Source of the DNA: Paracoccaceae bacterium
GTDB taxonomy: Bacteria > Pseudomonadota > Alphaproteobacteria > Rhodobacterales > Rhodobacteraceae
Assembly: GCA_003500165.1 (NCBI GenBank)
Contig: DNSZ01000016.1
Location: 1 to 5,834 of the forward strand
Length of the DNA: 5,834 nt
Direction of reading: 5' to 3'
The position numbers were made by a program, and so were the translations under genes. Below, one piece after another: positions 5,259 through 5,834 of this stretch. The notes beneath the pieces are model-generated. The model worked only from the letters and a program-made list of their open reading frames with translations, did no database searches and was not told the origin of the DNA. Positions within the stretch are counted from its first letter, which is position 1. Every line of letters starts with the position of its first letter.

Positions 5259-5834
5259 CTACACCCCGTCGAGGAAAAGCGCCCCATCGCCGAGGGCGAA
5301 ATCCCCCGATGCCAGCGCTGCGCCGCATGTGTCGGGGGCATCCGCCAGCATGGTGGCATGCTCTGCCGCATCCTGCCCCGCACCGTCGGCCGCGACGGTC
5401 GTCGCCCGTTCGCCGGTGGCGCATCGCGCCTCCGCTGGCGCATGGTCCCGGCGCGAGGTTTGCCACACGAAGATGATGTCGTCGCCCTCACCGGCCCAGA
5501 CCTGGTCATTGCCCAGGCCGGTATGGATCACGTCGTCACCACTGCCCGCCCAGATCACATCGTCGCCGGCATTCCCCCAGACCTGATCGTCGCCGGACCC
5601 GGCATGGATCGTATCATGCCCGCTTCCGCCCCAGATGAAATCGTCGCCGCCAAGGGCCTCCACCACATCATTGTTGAGACCGGCGGAAATGGCATCGCCG
5701 TAGTCGGAGCCATAGATGACCCTGTCCACATGCGCAGCGATATTGTCGTCGTCATTCAGCATGATACCGCCCGGTTCCGCGCCATATCCATCGGGAACGT
5801 AGTTGACCGGATCGACATAGGTCACCGTCTCAAG
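5259..5834 (-). CDS. RTX calcium-binding repeat protein, 5' end probably outside window
   Basis: The frame is open to the window edge (192 codons including stop). A GTG at 5825-5823 could be a start giving 188 residues, but the codons before it (Leu-Glu-Thr) continue the frame and no clear ribosome-binding site is seen, so I treat the gene as 5'-partial. Counting from that GTG, residues 38-118 are nine tandem nonapeptides of the RTX type (for example WGGSGHDTI, HAGSGDDQV, WAGSGDDVI), which fold as a parallel beta-roll binding calcium between turns. Trp or His often occupies the first position of a repeat. A 70-residue tail follows, with two cysteines (135 and 167) and the ending GDFALGDGALFLDGV. 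Such acidic-plus-hydrophobic C-termini are common in type I secretion substrates, so export without a cleaved signal peptide is the likely fate. No enzymatic domain lies within the visible part, and no secretion ATPase gene is nearby. Confidence 0.8.
   Translation of the reverse strand, partial: LETVTYVDPVNYVPDGYGAEPGGIMLNDDDNIAAHVDRVIYGSDYGDAISAGLNNDVVEALGGDDFIWGGSGHDTIHAGSGDDQVWGNAGDDVIWAGSGDDVIHTGLGNDQVWAGEGDDIIFVWQTSRRDHAPAEARCATGERATTVAADGAGQDAAEHATMLADAPDTCGAALASGDFALGDGALFLDGV
5472..5714 (-). repeat. Nine tandem RTX nonapeptide repeats (27-bp units)
   Basis: Nine consecutive 27-base coding units specify variants of x-A/G-G-x-G-D/N-D-x-I/V. The first two and the eighth are degenerate (YGSDYGDAI, SAGLNNDVV, HTGLGNDQV), while the central units are close to consensus. 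The repeat is evident at protein level and only partial at DNA level. Confidence 0.85.

Noticed and set aside
5185..5466. N-terminal extension of the pseudouridine synthase to a start at 5466
   Set aside because: The added 94 residues are low-complexity Arg/Gly/Ala/His, overlap the RTX gene by over 200 bases and precede a complete S4 domain that begins properly at 5184.
5472..5714. Periodic 27-base units as a CRISPR or non-coding tandem repeat
   Set aside because: The period is a multiple of three, the units diverge at DNA level, and the translation gives textbook RTX nonapeptides.

Overview
This is a GC-rich window in which every gene I can support lies on the minus strand, so transcription runs from the right edge to the left. 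Protein content, GC-heavy codon choice and gene order suggest an alphaproteobacterium of the Rhodobacter/Paracoccus group (Rhodobacterales). This is a judgement from family knowledge and by eye, not a database result. No RNA gene, insertion sequence, CRISPR array or integration site is visible, and no stretch over 300 bases lacks a gene.

Layout, in the direction of transcription: (1) 5834-5259, the 3' part of a calcium-binding RTX-repeat protein that is probably secreted; its reading frame is still open at the window edge. (2) 5258-5185, a short intergenic region with a strong GC-rich inverted repeat. (3) 5184-4408, an S4-domain pseudouridine synthase of the RluB/RsuA family that modifies 23S or 16S rRNA. 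(4) 4407-4351, a 57-base gap with a weak terminator-like hairpin and a TATA-containing palindrome. (5) 4350-4258, a 30-residue single-span membrane microprotein. (6) 4258-3317, an XpaC-family membrane protein. (7) 3339-2149, a TelA-family 'toxic anion resistance' protein. (8) 2152-1217, a DUF2927 protein whose lipoprotein signal peptide appears only if translation starts at a CTG codon overlapping the telA stop. (9) 1197-73, an SPFH/band-7 protein of the 'virion core protein-like' (YdjI-like) type ending in a GYF_2 domain flanked by polyproline. (10) A ribosome-binding site and possible start of a further gene at the left edge.

Genes 5-9 are packed with overlaps of 1, 23 and 4 bases and one gap of 19 bases, so they almost certainly form one translationally coupled operon. 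XpaC with TelA, and YdjI-like SPFH proteins, belong to families tied to envelope or phage-shock-type stress in Bacillus and other bacteria. The inferred picture is a membrane-associated stress complex: an inner-membrane anchor (XpaC plus the microprotein), a cytosolic coiled-coil protein (TelA), a membrane-organising SPFH scaffold with a proline-binding domain, and a lipid-anchored envelope protein (DUF2927). Its biochemical task is unknown. The pseudouridine synthase and the RTX protein look like neighbours rather than parts of the system.

Most worth checking are the CTG start that restores a complete lipobox, the coupled microprotein, and the SPFH-GYF protein that carries its own polyproline stretches.
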